DNA of 64,000 nt from Thalassotalea sp. (GCA_029237915.1 JAQWHD010000064.1:1-64000); one strand, 5' to 3'. Shown: positions 16,942 to 26,822, numbered from the stretch's first letter. The notes: generated by a model from the sequence alone, not told the origin. Numbers and translations: made by a program.

Positions 16942-17181
16942 ATTATAGTGAATGTCGTCGAATGGCACTTCAGAAACATAAAGAAAGATCCTGAATCAAG
17001 TTCAGGATGACGGTTTTAGAGTATATTGGGTTCGCCGGAGATTGGCATAAAGCCGACCCACGGCAAGTCAAATGAGGAAGTGCATCTCGCTTTGGTTCGT
17101 ATAGAGTGACAACGTACTTTCAACTAGCATTACTGTAATTAATAGGTAAAATGGCATTCTTTTTTATTCATCCGAGTATTT
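16942..17181. other. Intergenic region with a palindromic repeat
   Basis: No gene is visible. It holds the palindrome at 16987-17013 and a GC-richer patch about 17030-17100 (TTCGCCGGAGATTGG...) unlike its surroundings, which may be part of the same repeat element. Confidence 0.5.
16987..17013 (+). repeat. Palindromic repeat with TGACG flank (copy 3)
   Basis: AGATCCTGAA-TCAAG-TTCAGGATGACGG: a 6-bp stem CCTGAA/TTCAGG (longer if the flanking AT pairs) framed by GAT and ATGACG like the copies at 1448-1478, at the IS target and at 31300-31328. Confidence 0.7.
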
Positions 17182-17802
17182 ATGGACTTTACCGCACTAG
17201 CTATTTTCATCCCTACTTTCTTCTTCGTAAGTATTACTCCAGGTTTATGTATGACATTAGCATTAACGTTAGGCATGACTATTGGCGTTAGACGCACGAT
17301 GTGGATGATGTTTGGTGAGGTGTTAGGCGTTGCTTTAGTTGCAGTTTCGGCTGTTTTAGGGGTTGCTGCGTTAATGCTTAAATTCCCTCAGATATTTTCT
17401 ATTCTAAAAATTATTGGTGCTTTATATTTAGCTTACATTGGCATCCAGATGTGGCTTTCTAAAGGGAAAATGGCCATAACCAAGAATCAGGAAACAACTC
17501 AATCGGTATCTAGAAGAAGTTTATTTTCTCAAGGCTTTATAACTGCTATCGCCAACCCCAAAGGCTGGGCATTTATGATATCCCTACTACCGCCCTTTAT
17601 AAACGCAGATTTAGCTATACCTCCACAATTGTTTTTATTGGTAGGCATTATCATGATCTCTGAATTTGTCTGCATGATGATTTACGCTACAGGCGGAAAA
17701 ACATTAGGTAAATTAATCGCTAAATCTGAAAACGTGCGTTTAATGAATCGAATTTCAGGTACCTTGATGATCGGGGTGAGTATTTGGTTAGCAATGACTT
17801 AA
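17182..17802 (+). CDS. LysE/RhtB-family amino-acid exporter
   Basis: The 206-residue protein has six hydrophobic segments and the LysE-family start FIPTFFFVSITPGLCMTLALTLGMTIGVRRT, then GALYLAYIGIQMWLSKGK and GFITAIANPKGWAFMISLLPPF. Such proteins export amino acids or their analogues; the exact substrate cannot be read from sequence. It stands alone between a repeat and a convergent gene. Confidence 0.9.
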   Translation: MDFTALAIFIPTFFFVSITPGLCMTLALTLGMTIGVRRTMWMMFGEVLGVALVAVSAVLGVAALMLKFPQIFSILKIIGALYLAYIGIQMWLSKGKMAITKNQETTQSVSRRSLFSQGFITAIANPKGWAFMISLLPPFINADLAIPPQLFLLVGIIMISEFVCMMIYATGGKTLGKLIAKSENVRLMNRISGTLMIGVSIWLAMT

Positions 17803-17860
17803 AAGTTTGATCAAAAAACTTATTTTACAGGCCAGCAATGTTAATGTTGATATTGCTAGC

Positions 17861-18319
17861 CTACCTTTCACTCTCAAAATAAAACTGTATTAACCTCGCT
17901 TCACCTGCAATTTCAACGGCTATATTCATTACCCAAACCATAGATTCTTCAGTGCAAGCTCCAATCATAGTTTGTGCACTTACAAGAGTGTTAGTTTGAG
18001 TTATTTTATTAGGTGTAAAAAACAATGGGATTTTACCCATAAACATGTCTTTACCTTCTAACCAAGCAGAAGTAATAATCACCGCTTTTTCTGATTTAAC
18101 TAATAACTCAAAATTGATTTCAGATTCAGCTTTTATAACCTCAGTTCCTGCGGATAATGTTATTTGTAAATCTTCTATTATTGTACTGCATGGCGATTGT
18201 TGAAAATTACATAGGTTGGAGTTTTGTGGGGTTGGATTGATCCCGCTTAGGTAATAATTACTACCAATCAATAATATGGTCGAAATAATGATGGCTAAAA
18301 TAGTGATGTGTTTATTCAT
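17861..18319 (-). CDS. Membrane-anchored periplasmic protein of unknown function
   Basis: The 152-residue protein has one N-terminal hydrophobic segment (ITILAIIISTILLIGSNYYL) and a periplasmic part with three or more cysteines (NLCNFQQSPC and GACTEE) and beta-rich stretches. The pattern GKDMFMGKIPLFF...MIGACTEESMVWVMNIAVEI resembles small FixH/YtkA-like domains that occur beside cbb3 oxidase genes, but the match is only by eye. It is divergent from ccoN, which supports a link to the oxidase. Function is unassigned. Confidence 0.6.
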   Translation of the reverse strand: MNKHITILAIIISTILLIGSNYYLSGINPTPQNSNLCNFQQSPCSTIIEDLQITLSAGTEVIKAESEINFELLVKSEKAVIITSAWLEGKDMFMGKIPLFFTPNKITQTNTLVSAQTMIGACTEESMVWVMNIAVEIAGEARLIQFYFESER

Positions 18320-18397
18320 TTATATATACTTAAGTCTATGTTTGTTGCTGATAAATACCCCATTCCGTACAAATAAGTTACAGATTGATACATTTTA

Positions 18398-18411
18398 TTG
18401 ATCCAAGTCAT
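18398..18411 (+). promoter_or_regulatory. Weak FNR-like site upstream of ccoN
   Basis: TTGAT-CCAA-GTCAT matches one half of the FNR consensus TTGATNNNNATCAA exactly and the other in three of five bases. It lies about 190 bases before ccoN, farther than usual. Regulation of this operon by Fnr is likely from family knowledge but this site is only suggestive. Confidence 0.25.
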
Positions 18412-18602
18412 ATTTTTACATAACTTTGAGTGACATAACACCTTCTAACCTTTATTATTCACATTGAAAATTGGCACAGCTTTAAAGTGTTGGTTTTTTG
18501 AACTATAACTAATGCATACAAAATTTTTTTGACGTTCCGGCGTGAAAATAATAAAAGTATAAAACGCATCAATTCAATAATTATAAATGTGGAACCTTCA
18601 AT

Positions 18603-20030
18603 ATGAGTCAAAGCAATCTGACAGAAATGGATTACAACTATAAAGTTGTACGTCAATTTACTGTAATGACTGTAATTTGGGGCATTGTAGGTACGTTAGT
18701 AGGTGTTATTATTGCCGCTCAGTTAATCTGGCCAGCACTAAATTTTGACACGCCTTGGCTAACATACTCGCGATTACGTCCTTTACACACCAATGCGGTA
18801 ATTTTCGCTTTTGGTACTAGTGCACTATTTGCAACTTCTTACTATGTTGTCCAACGAACATGTAAAGCAACACTGTTTGGTGGCAAATTAATTCCATTTA
18901 CCTTCTGGGGTTGGCAAGCTGTTATCGTTTTAGCGGCGATTACACTTCCGATGGGATTAAACTCTTCAAAAGAATACGCTGAATTAGAATGGCCGATTGA
19001 TATTTTAATCGCCCTTGTTTGGGTTTCTTATGCAATAGTATTCTTTGGAACACTTATCAAGCGTAATACTTCTCATATTTACGTTGCTAACTGGTTCTTT
19101 GGTGGTTTCATATTAACCGTTGCCGTACTTCATATTGGTAACTCAATGGTTATTCCATTAACTTGGACTAAATCATACTCTATCTACCCTGGCGCCATCG
19201 ATGCGATGATGCAGTGGTGGTATGGACATAATGCCGTAGGTTTCCTACTTACTGCTGGTTTCCTTGGTATGATGTACTACTTCGTACCAAAACAAGCTGA
19301 ACGTCCGGTTTATTCATACCGTTTATCAATTGTTCACTTTTGGGCATTAGTATCTCTTTATATTTGGGCTGGTCCTCATCACCTTCACTACACAGCACTT
19401 CCTGATTGGACGCAAAGTGTAGGTATGGTTATGTCTATCGTGTTATTCCTTCCTTCTTGGGGTGGTATGATCAACGGTATCATGACGCTATCAGGTGCTT
19501 GGCATAAACTTCGCCACGATCCAATTTTACGTTTCTTAATTGTTTCATTATCTTTCTACGGTATGTCTACGTTTGAAGGTCCGATGATGGCGATTAAATC
19601 AGTAAATGCTTTATCACATTACACTGACTGGACTGTTGGTCACGTTCATTCTGGTGCCCTAGGTTGGGTTGCGATGGTTTCAATTGGTGCTATGTACCAC
19701 TTAATTCCTATTCTATTTAACCAAGGCCGTATGTACAGCACAAAACTTATTAACGTTCACTTCTGGTTACACACAACAGGTATTGTTTTATACATAGTTG
19801 CAATGTGGATCTCAGGTGTAATGCAAGGTTTAATGTGGAGAGCTGTAAATACAGACGGTACGTTAACTTACTCTTTCGTTGAAAGTTTACAAGCTTCTTA
19901 CCCATTCTACTTCATCCGTTTTGTTGGTGGTGTATTAGTGGTAGCTGGTTTCCTTCTTATGGCGTATAACATGTTCAAAACTATTGGTGCAAAAGATAAT
20001 AGTTTAGAAAAATTAGAGCAGGCGGCGTAA
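18603..20030 (+). CDS. ccoN: cbb3-type cytochrome c oxidase subunit I
   Basis: CcoN is the catalytic subunit holding haem b and the haem b3-CuB centre that reduces oxygen with high affinity. The 475-residue protein has about twelve membrane segments. Visible haem and copper ligands include [13 protein letters not shown] (near 60-72), [15 protein letters not shown] (about 205), [13 protein letters not shown] (about 260) and [21 protein letters not shown] (about 350). It is the first gene of ccoNOQP; ccoO follows after four bases. Confidence 0.98.
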   Translation: MSQSNLTEMDYNYKVVRQFTVMTVIWGIVGTLVGVIIAAQLIWPALNFDTPWLTYSRLRPLHTNAVIFAFGTSALFATSYYVVQRTCKATLFGGKLIPFTFWGWQAVIVLAAITLPMGLNSSKEYAELEWPIDILIALVWVSYAIVFFGTLIKRNTSHIYVANWFFGGFILTVAVLHIGNSMVIPLTWTKSYSIYPGAIDAMMQWWYGHNAVGFLLTAGFLGMMYYFVPKQAERPVYSYRLSIVHFWALVSLYIWAGPHHLHYTALPDWTQSVGMVMSIVLFLPSWGGMINGIMTLSGAWHKLRHDPILRFLIVSLSFYGMSTFEGPMMAIKSVNALSHYTDWTVGHVHSGALGWVAMVSIGAMYHLIPILFNQGRMYSTKLINVHFWLHTTGIVLYIVAMWISGVMQGLMWRAVNTDGTLTYSFVESLQASYPFYFIRFVGGVLVVAGFLLMAYNMFKTIGAKDNSLEKLEQAA

Positions 20031-20034
20031 TATA

Positions 20035-20718
20035 ATGTCTAATAACAAACAGAACAAACATGAAAAATTTGAAAAACACGTTGGTTGGTTTGCAATCGCT
20101 ACTCTAGCTGCCATGAGTATTGGTGGTTTAGTTGAGATAACGCCACTGTTTTTCCAAAAAGCAACAACAACTCCAGTTGACAATTTACGTCCATATACTG
20201 CACTTGAAATGGAAGGTCGTGATATCTACATTCGTGAAGGTTGTAATAACTGTCATTCACAAATGATCCGCCCTCTACGTGCAGAAACTGAGCGTTACGG
20301 TCACTACTCTGTAGCTGGTGAGTCAGTATGGGAACATCCTCATTTATGGGGTTCTAAACGTACTGGTCCAGATTTAGCTCGTGTTGGTGGTCGTTACTCT
20401 GATGACTGGCATTATGCTCACTTAATTGATCCTCGTTCAGTTGTACCAGAGTCGAACATGCCTTCGTACTCTTGGTTAGGCGACACGCCAGTATCAAATG
20501 AGTTATCGGCTCGTAAGATGGAATTATTTAACGGCTTAACTAAAAATCGTTCGCATAAAGATGCTGAGGGTAATAACATCCCTCTTTACTCTGCAGACGA
20601 TATAGCTAACGCTGGTAAAGAGTTTGCAACTACGAAAAGTATTACTGGTAAGGACAGCTTGCAAGAAGTTGATGCCCTTATCGCTTATTTACAATCACTT
20701 GGTCATGCGTTGAAATAA
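20035..20718 (+). CDS. ccoO: cbb3-type oxidase mono-haem subunit
   Basis: CcoO carries one c-type haem that passes electrons to CcoN. The 227-residue protein has an N-terminal membrane anchor ([26 protein letters not shown]) and haem motif [26 protein letters not shown] near residues 64-90, with a methionine (NMPSYSW) as likely axial ligand near 140. Length is normal. The next gene, ccoQ, starts two bases after its stop. Confidence 0.97.
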   Translation: MSNNKQNKHEKFEKHVGWFAIATLAAMSIGGLVEITPLFFQKATTTPVDNLRPYTALEMEGRDIYIREGCNNCHSQMIRPLRAETERYGHYSVAGESVWEHPHLWGSKRTGPDLARVGGRYSDDWHYAHLIDPRSVVPESNMPSYSWLGDTPVSNELSARKMELFNGLTKNRSHKDAEGNNIPLYSADDIANAGKEFATTKSITGKDSLQEVDALIAYLQSLGHALK

Positions 20719-20720
20719 TT

Positions 20721-20903
20721 ATGGATTACGGCACTTTACGAGGTATTTTTACTGTTCTTATCTTTGTACTTTTTATCATAATCGTACTTTGGGCTTACAG
20801 TAAAAATCGCAAGTCAAAATTTGACAAAATTGCTAATTCTATTTTTGATGAAAACGATGATAAAGAAGTAAAAAACAAACAGGAGACTAATAATAATGTC
20901 TAG
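20721..20903 (+). CDS. ccoQ: cbb3-type oxidase small subunit
   Basis: This 60-residue protein has one membrane helix (LRGIFTVLIFVLFIIIVLWAYSK) and a charged C-terminal tail, the usual shape of CcoQ, which stabilises the oxidase complex. The position between ccoO and ccoP confirms it. It overlaps the ccoP start by eight bases. Confidence 0.93.
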   Translation: MDYGTLRGIFTVLIFVLFIIIVLWAYSKNRKSKFDKIANSIFDENDDKEVKNKQETNNNV

Positions 20904-21876
20904 CTTCTGGAGTATATGGATTTCCGTTTTAACCCTAGGTACCTTAGTTGGTTGTTGGCTTCTACTACGCATGTGTTTAAAAAACTTTGCAGGCGTAGCA
21001 GAAGGCGAACCAATGGATCACGAGTTTGACGGCATCCAAGAATTAAACAACCCACTACCAAAATGGTGGAGTACATTCTTCTTAGTAACTATTATTTGGG
21101 GCTTTGGCTACTTAGCTTTATACCCAGGTTTAGGTAACTTTGAAGGTTTACTAAAATGGAAAAGTTCAAACCAAGGTATCACATCGATAGCTGAATCTGA
21201 AGCATCAGTAACGGCAGCAAAAGAAGCAGGTATGCTTGTACAATACGATCGCGAAATATCTCAAGCGAGCGAAAAGTACGGCCCTATCTTTGCCGCATTT
21301 GCTAAGCAAGACGTTGAAACATTAAGCACAAACGAAGACGCACTTAAAATTGGTCAACGTTTATTCTTACAAAACTGTTCACAATGTCACGGCTCTGATG
21401 CTAAAGGTACAACTGGCTTCCCTAACCTTACTGATAACGACTGGTTATACGGCGGCGACGGTGCAGCGATTGAAACTTCAATCTTAGACGGTCGTAAAGC
21501 AAACGGTATGATCGCATGGGAAACTATGCTTGGTGGCGATGAAGGTGTTAAAGAAGTAGCAGCTTACGTTCTTAGCTTAAACCCAGATCGCGCTGCTAAA
21601 GTGGACTCTGCATTAGCCGCTAAAGGTGAAGCTAAGTTTGCTATGTGTGCAGCTTGTCACGGTGCTGACGGTACTGGTAGTACAGCTATGGGCATTCCTT
21701 TAGGCGCACCTAACCTTACAGATAATGTTTGGTTATACGGTGGTTCTGAGCGTCGTGTTCAAGAATCAATCGCCAATGGTCGTGCTGGTGTAATGCCTGC
21801 TTGGAAACACATTTTAGGTGAAGATAAAGTACGCGTAATAAGCGCATACGTTTATAGCTTATCTAACCAAAAGTAG
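20896..21876 (+). CDS. ccoP: cbb3-type oxidase di-haem subunit
   Basis: CcoP takes electrons from soluble cytochrome c and passes them to CcoO. The 326-residue protein has the FixP N-terminal domain (two hydrophobic segments, WSIWISVLTLGTLVGCWLLL and WWSTFFLVTIIWGFGYLALYPGLG) and two cytochrome c domains with haem motifs CSQCH (near 160) and CAACH (near 250), each followed by an axial methionine region (GMIAWETML; GVMPAWKHIL). A clear terminator follows, separating the oxidase from its assembly genes. Confidence 0.97.
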   Translation: MSSFWSIWISVLTLGTLVGCWLLLRMCLKNFAGVAEGEPMDHEFDGIQELNNPLPKWWSTFFLVTIIWGFGYLALYPGLGNFEGLLKWKSSNQGITSIAESEASVTAAKEAGMLVQYDREISQASEKYGPIFAAFAKQDVETLSTNEDALKIGQRLFLQNCSQCHGSDAKGTTGFPNLTDNDWLYGGDGAAIETSILDGRKANGMIAWETMLGGDEGVKEVAAYVLSLNPDRAAKVDSALAAKGEAKFAMCAACHGADGTGSTAMGIPLGAPNLTDNVWLYGGSERRVQESIANGRAGVMPAWKHILGEDKVRVISAYVYSLSNQK

Positions 21877-21892
21877 TTTAAGCGTTAAATAA

Positions 21893-21925
21893 AAAGCCCT
21901 GTGTAGCACAGCTATACAGGGCTTT
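21893..21925 (+). terminator. Terminator after ccoP
   Basis: AAAGCCCTGT (21893-21902) pairs with ACAGGGCTTT (21916-21925). The following ATTTT is only a modest T-run. Confidence 0.8.
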
Positions 21926-22100
21926 ATTTTACCCAAACAAAAGCAAAAAATTTAAAGTTACTATGTGATTAGCTATTCATTGAGTATTTAGCCACATATT
22001 AATTAAAATACCGATTTGATTAATTAAATTGGCATTTATTGTTTTGTCTTACTCTAAAATCAAGATAAAATACGACGACTTATTAACACGAGTAAAATTT

Positions 22101-22583
22101 ATGATCACACCTTGGTACAAAGAGCCTTGGGCTTATTTAGTTTTTGGCCTACCTTTAATTTCAATATGCGTGGGCACTTCCGTCTACTTTATTGCTAATG
22201 AAAATGCAGATACTGTTGTAGTTGACGATTACTATAAAGTTGGGAAAAGTATTAACCAAGATCTTCGCAAATATAAAATGGCTGAAAAGCTTGGCGTTCG
22301 TTTTGATATGCAAATTTCAGCGAACGAAATCGTCTTAAAACCTACTGGCATCGATAAAAACTTCCCAATGCTTAATGTTGATTTTTATCATTCAACAATT
22401 GATAAGCGCGATTTTAGTTTAAAGCTAACATTAGATGGTAACGGTTGGTACCGCCAGTCGTTCGATAATGATGTAAAGGGTAAGTGGAAAGTAACTATTT
22501 CACCATTTGATCATCAGTGGAAAATGCAAACTACCCTAGCCTTACCACAAAGCCAATTTAGCGAGTTTGAATCTCAATACTAA
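22101..22583 (+). CDS. fixH: FixH-family cbb3 oxidase assembly protein
   Basis: The 160-residue protein has one N-terminal membrane helix (WAYLVFGLPLISICVGTSVYFIA), then the FixH signature VVDDYYKVGKSINQDLRK, and a periplasmic beta-rich domain ending GKWKVTISPFDHQWKMQ. FixH is needed for cbb3 oxidase maturation, probably in copper delivery. An in-frame upstream start at 22029 exists, but the ATG at 22101 fits the family length. fixI starts one base after its stop. Confidence 0.88.
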   Translation: MITPWYKEPWAYLVFGLPLISICVGTSVYFIANENADTVVVDDYYKVGKSINQDLRKYKMAEKLGVRFDMQISANEIVLKPTGIDKNFPMLNVDFYHSTIDKRDFSLKLTLDGNGWYRQSFDNDVKGKWKVTISPFDHQWKMQTTLALPQSQFSEFESQY

Positions 22584-22584
22584 T

Positions 22585-24975
22585 ATGAATCAAGACTGTT
22601 TTCACTGTGGGGAAGATGTCCCTAATGGCCTCAATTTATTTGTTGCAATTGATAATAAACAACAAGAAATGTGTTGCTATGGCTGCCAAGCTGTAGCGCA
22701 AGCCATTGTTGACAATGGGCTTGAAGATTATTACCGCTTTCGTACAGAAAAAAACAACAAGGTTGATGCGAGCATTCCAGAAGGTTTACTCAACAGCCAA
22801 TTTATTGATGATGAAAACTTACAAAGTGAATTCACCTTCGATGTTGATAATTGCAAAGAAACCATACTATCAATCGATGGTATGTCTTGTGCTGCCTGCG
22901 CCTGGTTAATAGAAAAGCAACTTAGCCGACAAGCTGGCATCGCCGATATTAAAGTAAATGCAACTACCCAACGAGCAACGGTAAAATGGGATAATACATC
23001 ATTAAAGCTAAGTGAGATCTTGAGCAGCATCAGCAAGATTGGTTATCAAGCTATGCCCTTCAAGGCTAATCTCGCAGAGCAAAGTAACATTAAACAAAAG
23101 AAAGCATTTATACGACGTTTAGGTGTTTCTGGTATCCTGACCATGCAAGTTATGATGATTGCATTTGGCTTGTATTTCGGCGCATTTAGCGATTTATCTA
23201 GTTATAACCTTACTTATCTTCGTGGCACTAGCTTTGTTTTAACTCTACCGATTGTTACTTTTGGCGCATTCCCTTTCTATATTGGTGCTATAACCGCGCT
23301 TAGAGCTAGGCGCTTGTCTATGGATGTACCAGTTAGTATTGCTATCATACTGGCATTCAGTGCAAGTGGTTGGGCAACCTTTAATGAATCAGGTGAAGTG
23401 TATTTTGAATCGGTTGCTATGTTTACCTTCTTATTACTTATTGGTAAATTTTTAGAATTTAGAGCTAGATCAAGAGCCGCCGAAGTTTCAGCAAACTTAT
23501 TAAAGTTAATGCCACTCACCGCCACTATTTTAGTGGATGATTCAGAGCAGGTAATTAGTGCTAAACAGTTAGAAGTTGGCCAGTTAGTGATTATTAAACC
23601 CGGAGAAACGGTGCCTGGTGACGGCATAGTTGTGCAAGGGAGCTCTAGCATTAACGAATCTATGCTTACTGGCGAGCACGCCCCAGTTAGCAAGAGTATT
23701 GGCGCCACCGTTTTTGCAGGTACAGTTAACAGCGACGGTAACTTAACCATTAACATTAACAAGTCTAACTCTGATAGCTTTTTAACTAACTTAATTCGCT
23801 TAAGTGAAAATGCCCAAGCTCATAAGCCTGCAATAGCTAAATTGTCAGATAAAATTGCGCAATATTTTGTCGCTCTTATCTTACTAACATCAATAGCAAC
23901 AGCTGTATATTGGACCATACATGCCCCTGAAGAAGCCTTTTGGGTCACCTTGTCTGTTTTAGTTGCTACCTGCCCTTGTGCTTTATCATTAGCCACGCCA
24001 ACGGCGCTTACTTGCGGTACGATAAAACTTAATAAAAGTGGCATTATGATCAAGTCTGGCCATGTACTGGAAACCGTGCCTAAGGTTGACTGCTTTGCTT
24101 TCGATAAAACAGGCACATTAACCAATGGTAAATTCAGCCTGACAATAATCGAGCGCATGTCAGAAAGTACTATTGATAAGGACACCTTACTATCAATCGC
24201 ATCGGCATTAGAGATCCATTCAGAACACCCTATTGCCAAAGCTTTTGCCAAATACAGAGATCACAATATTAATTTAACCAACATTGACGTTGTGCCTGGT
24301 TGTGGTATTCAAGGTACCTATCAAGGACAGTTGATTAAAATTGGCAAGTATTCTTGGTTAGCTCAATCCTGCGCATTGCCTGAAAAGTACAGCAATGCTC
24401 AATGTCTACTAACAATCGACGATAAGCTTACATGCGTTTTTTACCTAGAAGACACATTGCGAACCGACACATTACAAGTGTTAAATACCTTACAATCTAA
24501 GCAAAAACAAAGTTTATTAATTAGTGGCGACAACCAAGCCGGTGTTGAGCGTTTTATCGAGCAAACACAATTAAGCGAATACCACCACACTTGTAGTGCT
24601 AGTGATAAATTAGCCATTATTGAAACTAAGCAAAAGCAAGGTAAAACTGTTGCTATGGTTGGTGATGGTGTAAATGACTCCCCTGTATTTGCAGCGGCGC
24701 ATGTGGCAATAGCTATGGGAAGTGGTACCGAAATAGCCAAAAGCGGCGCAGATGTTATATTATTAAACAATAAATTATCTAGCCTATTACAGCTTATCAG
24801 TACATCGAATAAAACATCGAGTATCATAAAACAAAACTTTGCTTGGGCATTTGGCTATAACGCAATTGTCTTACCTCTAGCTGTATGTGGCTTTATTACC
24901 CCATATCTGGCAGTATTAGGCATGTCTGCTAGCTCAATAATCGTGGTAACTAACTCACTACGATTGTTAAAATAA
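22585..24975 (+). CDS. fixI: Copper-translocating P-type ATPase for cbb3 oxidase
   Basis: The 796-residue pump (CcoI/FixI) moves copper to the periplasm for the CuB centre. The N-terminus has a cysteine-rich region (CFHCGEDVPNG, CCYGCQAVAQAI) and an HMA domain with GMSCAACAWL near 103-112. Pump motifs are TGEHAPV (actuator), CPCALSLATP (membrane metal site), DKTGTLTNG (phosphorylated Asp) and GDGVNDSPVF. The ATG at 22585 gives MNQDCFHCG, the usual family start; six residues upstream are in frame but overlap fixH. fixS follows 16 bases after the stop. Confidence 0.95.
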   Translation: MNQDCFHCGEDVPNGLNLFVAIDNKQQEMCCYGCQAVAQAIVDNGLEDYYRFRTEKNNKVDASIPEGLLNSQFIDDENLQSEFTFDVDNCKETILSIDGMSCAACAWLIEKQLSRQAGIADIKVNATTQRATVKWDNTSLKLSEILSSISKIGYQAMPFKANLAEQSNIKQKKAFIRRLGVSGILTMQVMMIAFGLYFGAFSDLSSYNLTYLRGTSFVLTLPIVTFGAFPFYIGAITALRARRLSMDVPVSIAIILAFSASGWATFNESGEVYFESVAMFTFLLLIGKFLEFRARSRAAEVSANLLKLMPLTATILVDDSEQVISAKQLEVGQLVIIKPGETVPGDGIVVQGSSSINESMLTGEHAPVSKSIGATVFAGTVNSDGNLTININKSNSDSFLTNLIRLSENAQAHKPAIAKLSDKIAQYFVALILLTSIATAVYWTIHAPEEAFWVTLSVLVATCPCALSLATPTALTCGTIKLNKSGIMIKSGHVLETVPKVDCFAFDKTGTLTNGKFSLTIIERMSESTIDKDTLLSIASALEIHSEHPIAKAFAKYRDHNINLTNIDVVPGCGIQGTYQGQLIKIGKYSWLAQSCALPEKYSNAQCLLTIDDKLTCVFYLEDTLRTDTLQVLNTLQSKQKQSLLISGDNQAGVERFIEQTQLSEYHHTCSASDKLAIIETKQKQGKTVAMVGDGVNDSPVFAAAHVAIAMGSGTEIAKSGADVILLNNKLSSLLQLISTSNKTSSIIKQNFAWAFGYNAIVLPLAVCGFITPYLAVLGMSASSIIVVTNSLRLLK

Positions 24976-24991
24976 TTTAAAGGTAAATTTT

Positions 24992-25252
24992 GTGAGTGTT
25001 ATCTATATCCTGATCCCGATTGCTATCATTTTTACTTCTGTAGCCATTTACCTGTTCTTTTGGGCTGTAAAAACCGAGCAATTTGACGATCTCGAAAAAC
25101 AAGGAATGAGTATTTTATTTGATGATGAGCCAAAAGCTCAAAAAACATCAAACAATGAAGACATTTCAAATTCAAATGGTAAAAACTCTGATAATCCAAA
25201 ATCTGATGCAATAGCCAAACTAGACAGCATAAAAGACAAACAAGATCACTAA
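24992..25252 (+). CDS. ccoS: cbb3-type oxidase assembly protein
   Basis: The 86-residue protein starts with GTG and has one membrane helix (VIYILIPIAIIFTSVAIYLFFWAVKTEQFDDLEKQG), the CcoS/FixS signature, then a longer than usual hydrophilic tail rich in Asn, Ser and Asp. CcoS is required for cofactor insertion into cbb3 oxidase. The ribosome site AAAGG precedes the GTG. Confidence 0.92.
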   Translation: MSVIYILIPIAIIFTSVAIYLFFWAVKTEQFDDLEKQGMSILFDDEPKAQKTSNNEDISNSNGKNSDNPKSDAIAKLDSIKDKQDH

Positions 25253-25258
25253 ACTGCT

Positions 25259-25930
25259 ATGATGAATTTAGATTTTATCTCAGCGTTCTTAATTGGTATT
25301 GCAGGTGCTGGCCATTGTGTTGCTATGTGTGGAGGCATTACCTCCATGCTAACGGCTAATATACATTCGCCTGGTAAATCAAACATTGCGCTGATATTAA
25401 GTTATAACTTTGGCCGTATACTTTCCTACTCCATTGCAGGTGCCATTGCAGGTTTTACCGGCTCTTTAGCTGCGCAATCTATTGGTGTACACATTAGCTG
25501 GCTTCGCCTTATTGCTGCCATCTTCTTAATTCTATTAGGTTTGTACATAGGTAAATGGGCATTTATTCTAAATAGAATAGAAGGCCTAGGACAATACTTG
25601 TGGCGTTATTTACAACCTTTGAGCAAGCGTTTCATTCCGGTGACTAATGCTAAACAAGCATTATTTTTAGGTGCTGTATGGGGATGGCTGCCCTGCGGAT
25701 TAGTTTATTCAACCTTAACTTGGAGCATGGCAAGTGCTTCTTGGTATAATGGTGCATTGATTATGTTTGCGTTTGGTTTAGGAACATTACCCGCATTGTT
25801 AACCTTAGCTTCGGGTTTTAGTTTCATTACTAATTTTTTAAAATCCCATAACACACGATTTGTTACAGCCCTGTTACTAATTACTTACGGTTTATACTCT
25901 TTGTTTATTGCTCTCAAACTTATATTTTAG
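25259..25930 (+). CDS. TauE/SafE-like (DsbD_2) membrane protein linked to the oxidase
   Basis: The 223-residue protein has six membrane segments and begins [30 protein letters not shown], with the GHCxxMCGG pair of cysteines typical of COG2836. A second [12 protein letters not shown] motif lies near residue 140. This group is often annotated as sulfite exporter but regularly lies after ccoS in marine gammaproteobacteria. The paired cysteines suggest thiol or metal handling during oxidase assembly. That role is inferred. It begins six bases after ccoS. Confidence 0.85.
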   Translation: MMNLDFISAFLIGIAGAGHCVAMCGGITSMLTANIHSPGKSNIALILSYNFGRILSYSIAGAIAGFTGSLAAQSIGVHISWLRLIAAIFLILLGLYIGKWAFILNRIEGLGQYLWRYLQPLSKRFIPVTNAKQALFLGAVWGWLPCGLVYSTLTWSMASASWYNGALIMFAFGLGTLPALLTLASGFSFITNFLKSHNTRFVTALLLITYGLYSLFIALKLIF

Positions 25931-25935
25931 TAACA

Positions 25936-25949
25936 TTGATCTGAATCAA
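25936..25949 (+). promoter_or_regulatory. FNR box before fnr
   Basis: TTGAT-CTGA-ATCAA is a perfect match to the FNR/Anr consensus. It lies 28-41 bases before the fnr start codon and just after the stop of the preceding gene, so it suggests autoregulation by oxygen supply. Confidence 0.7.
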
Positions 25950-25976
25950 ATAACGGATCATCCTAGTAGTAAGAAT

Positions 25977-26702
25977 ATGACTCAACCTATTGCGTACACC
26001 AACAACATTAAATGCCAAAATTGCAGTATCAGTGAACTGTGCTTACCGTTTAGTCTAAATGAGTCTGAATTAAATTTACTTGATGACATCATTCAACGTA
26101 AAAAACCAATTCAAAAAAATACGCAAATATTCCAAGCGGGAGCTGCTTTACATACTCTATACGCTATCCGATCAGGCACATTTAAAACCTTCATTATTTC
26201 AGAGCAAGGTGAAGAGCAAATCACGGGCTTTCATTTAGCTGGCGATTTACTCGGATTTGATGCTTTAGGTAAAAAACAACACCCTAGTTTTGCAAAAGCA
26301 CTTGAAACATCAATGGTTTGTGAAATTCCATTTGAAGTTCTTGACGCTCTATCAAGTAAGATCCCTAAGCTAAAAGCGCAAATAATGAACTTAATGAGTA
26401 ATGAATTACACTGCAACAGTGAAATGTTATTACTACTTAATCGCAAAAATGCGGAAGCAAAATTAGCAACCTTCTTAGCCAGTTACGGTAAAAGACTTGG
26501 TGCAAGACATCTTTCATCTTTACAGTTCAATTTACCTATGACTCGTAGTGAAATTGGTAACTATATTGGCTTAACAATTGAAACTATCTCACGCTTAATG
26601 ACTCGTTTTCAAAAAGAAGGGCTTATTAAAGTTGAGAACAAATACATCACTATTATTGATAAAGAAGCTCTTTTTAAACTAGCCGGCTTAAATCAGCAAT
26701 AG
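25977..26702 (+). CDS. fnr: Oxygen-sensing transcription regulator Fnr
   Basis: Fnr holds an oxygen-labile [4Fe-4S] cluster and activates anaerobic or microaerobic genes. The 241-residue protein shows the N-terminal cysteines [14 protein letters not shown] (Cys-X2-Cys-X5-Cys), the fourth ligand in MVCEIPF near residue 120, a cyclic-nucleotide-like beta barrel and the C-terminal helix-turn-helix [24 protein letters not shown]. The frame is open from 25908, but the ATG at 25977 gives the family N-terminus. It is positioned after the oxidase assembly genes it probably controls. Confidence 0.96.
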   Translation: MTQPIAYTNNIKCQNCSISELCLPFSLNESELNLLDDIIQRKKPIQKNTQIFQAGAALHTLYAIRSGTFKTFIISEQGEEQITGFHLAGDLLGFDALGKKQHPSFAKALETSMVCEIPFEVLDALSSKIPKLKAQIMNLMSNELHCNSEMLLLLNRKNAEAKLATFLASYGKRLGARHLSSLQFNLPMTRSEIGNYIGLTIETISRLMTRFQKEGLIKVENKYITIIDKEALFKLAGLNQQ

Positions 26703-26716
26703 CCTACTAACAAACC

Positions 26717-26730
26717 TTGATATATATCAA
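26717..26730 (+). promoter_or_regulatory. FNR box before uspE
   Basis: TTGAT-ATAT-ATCAA is a perfect, palindromic FNR consensus. It is 93 bases before the uspE start and 14 bases after the fnr stop, suggesting oxygen-controlled expression of uspE. Confidence 0.7.
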
Positions 26731-26822
26731 TAAGTTAACTTTATTTTGTTAACTTATTTGTAACAATTGCCATAAATGATTAAGCTTAGTAAGTAAGTAT
26801 TTTCAATTCAATTGGTGAAATC

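Noticed and set aside
18398-18411. Firm call of an FNR site for ccoN
   Set aside because: Only one half-site is exact and it is far from the gene; kept as a weak feature only.
24992-25252. Long Asn/Ser/Asp tail of CcoS as a fused extra domain
   Set aside because: Low-complexity hydrophilic tails of varying length are common in CcoS; no second domain is visible.
20721-25930. Missing ccoG (fixG) in the oxidase assembly cluster
   Set aside because: In many relatives ccoG lies elsewhere in the genome, so absence here is not evidence of loss.
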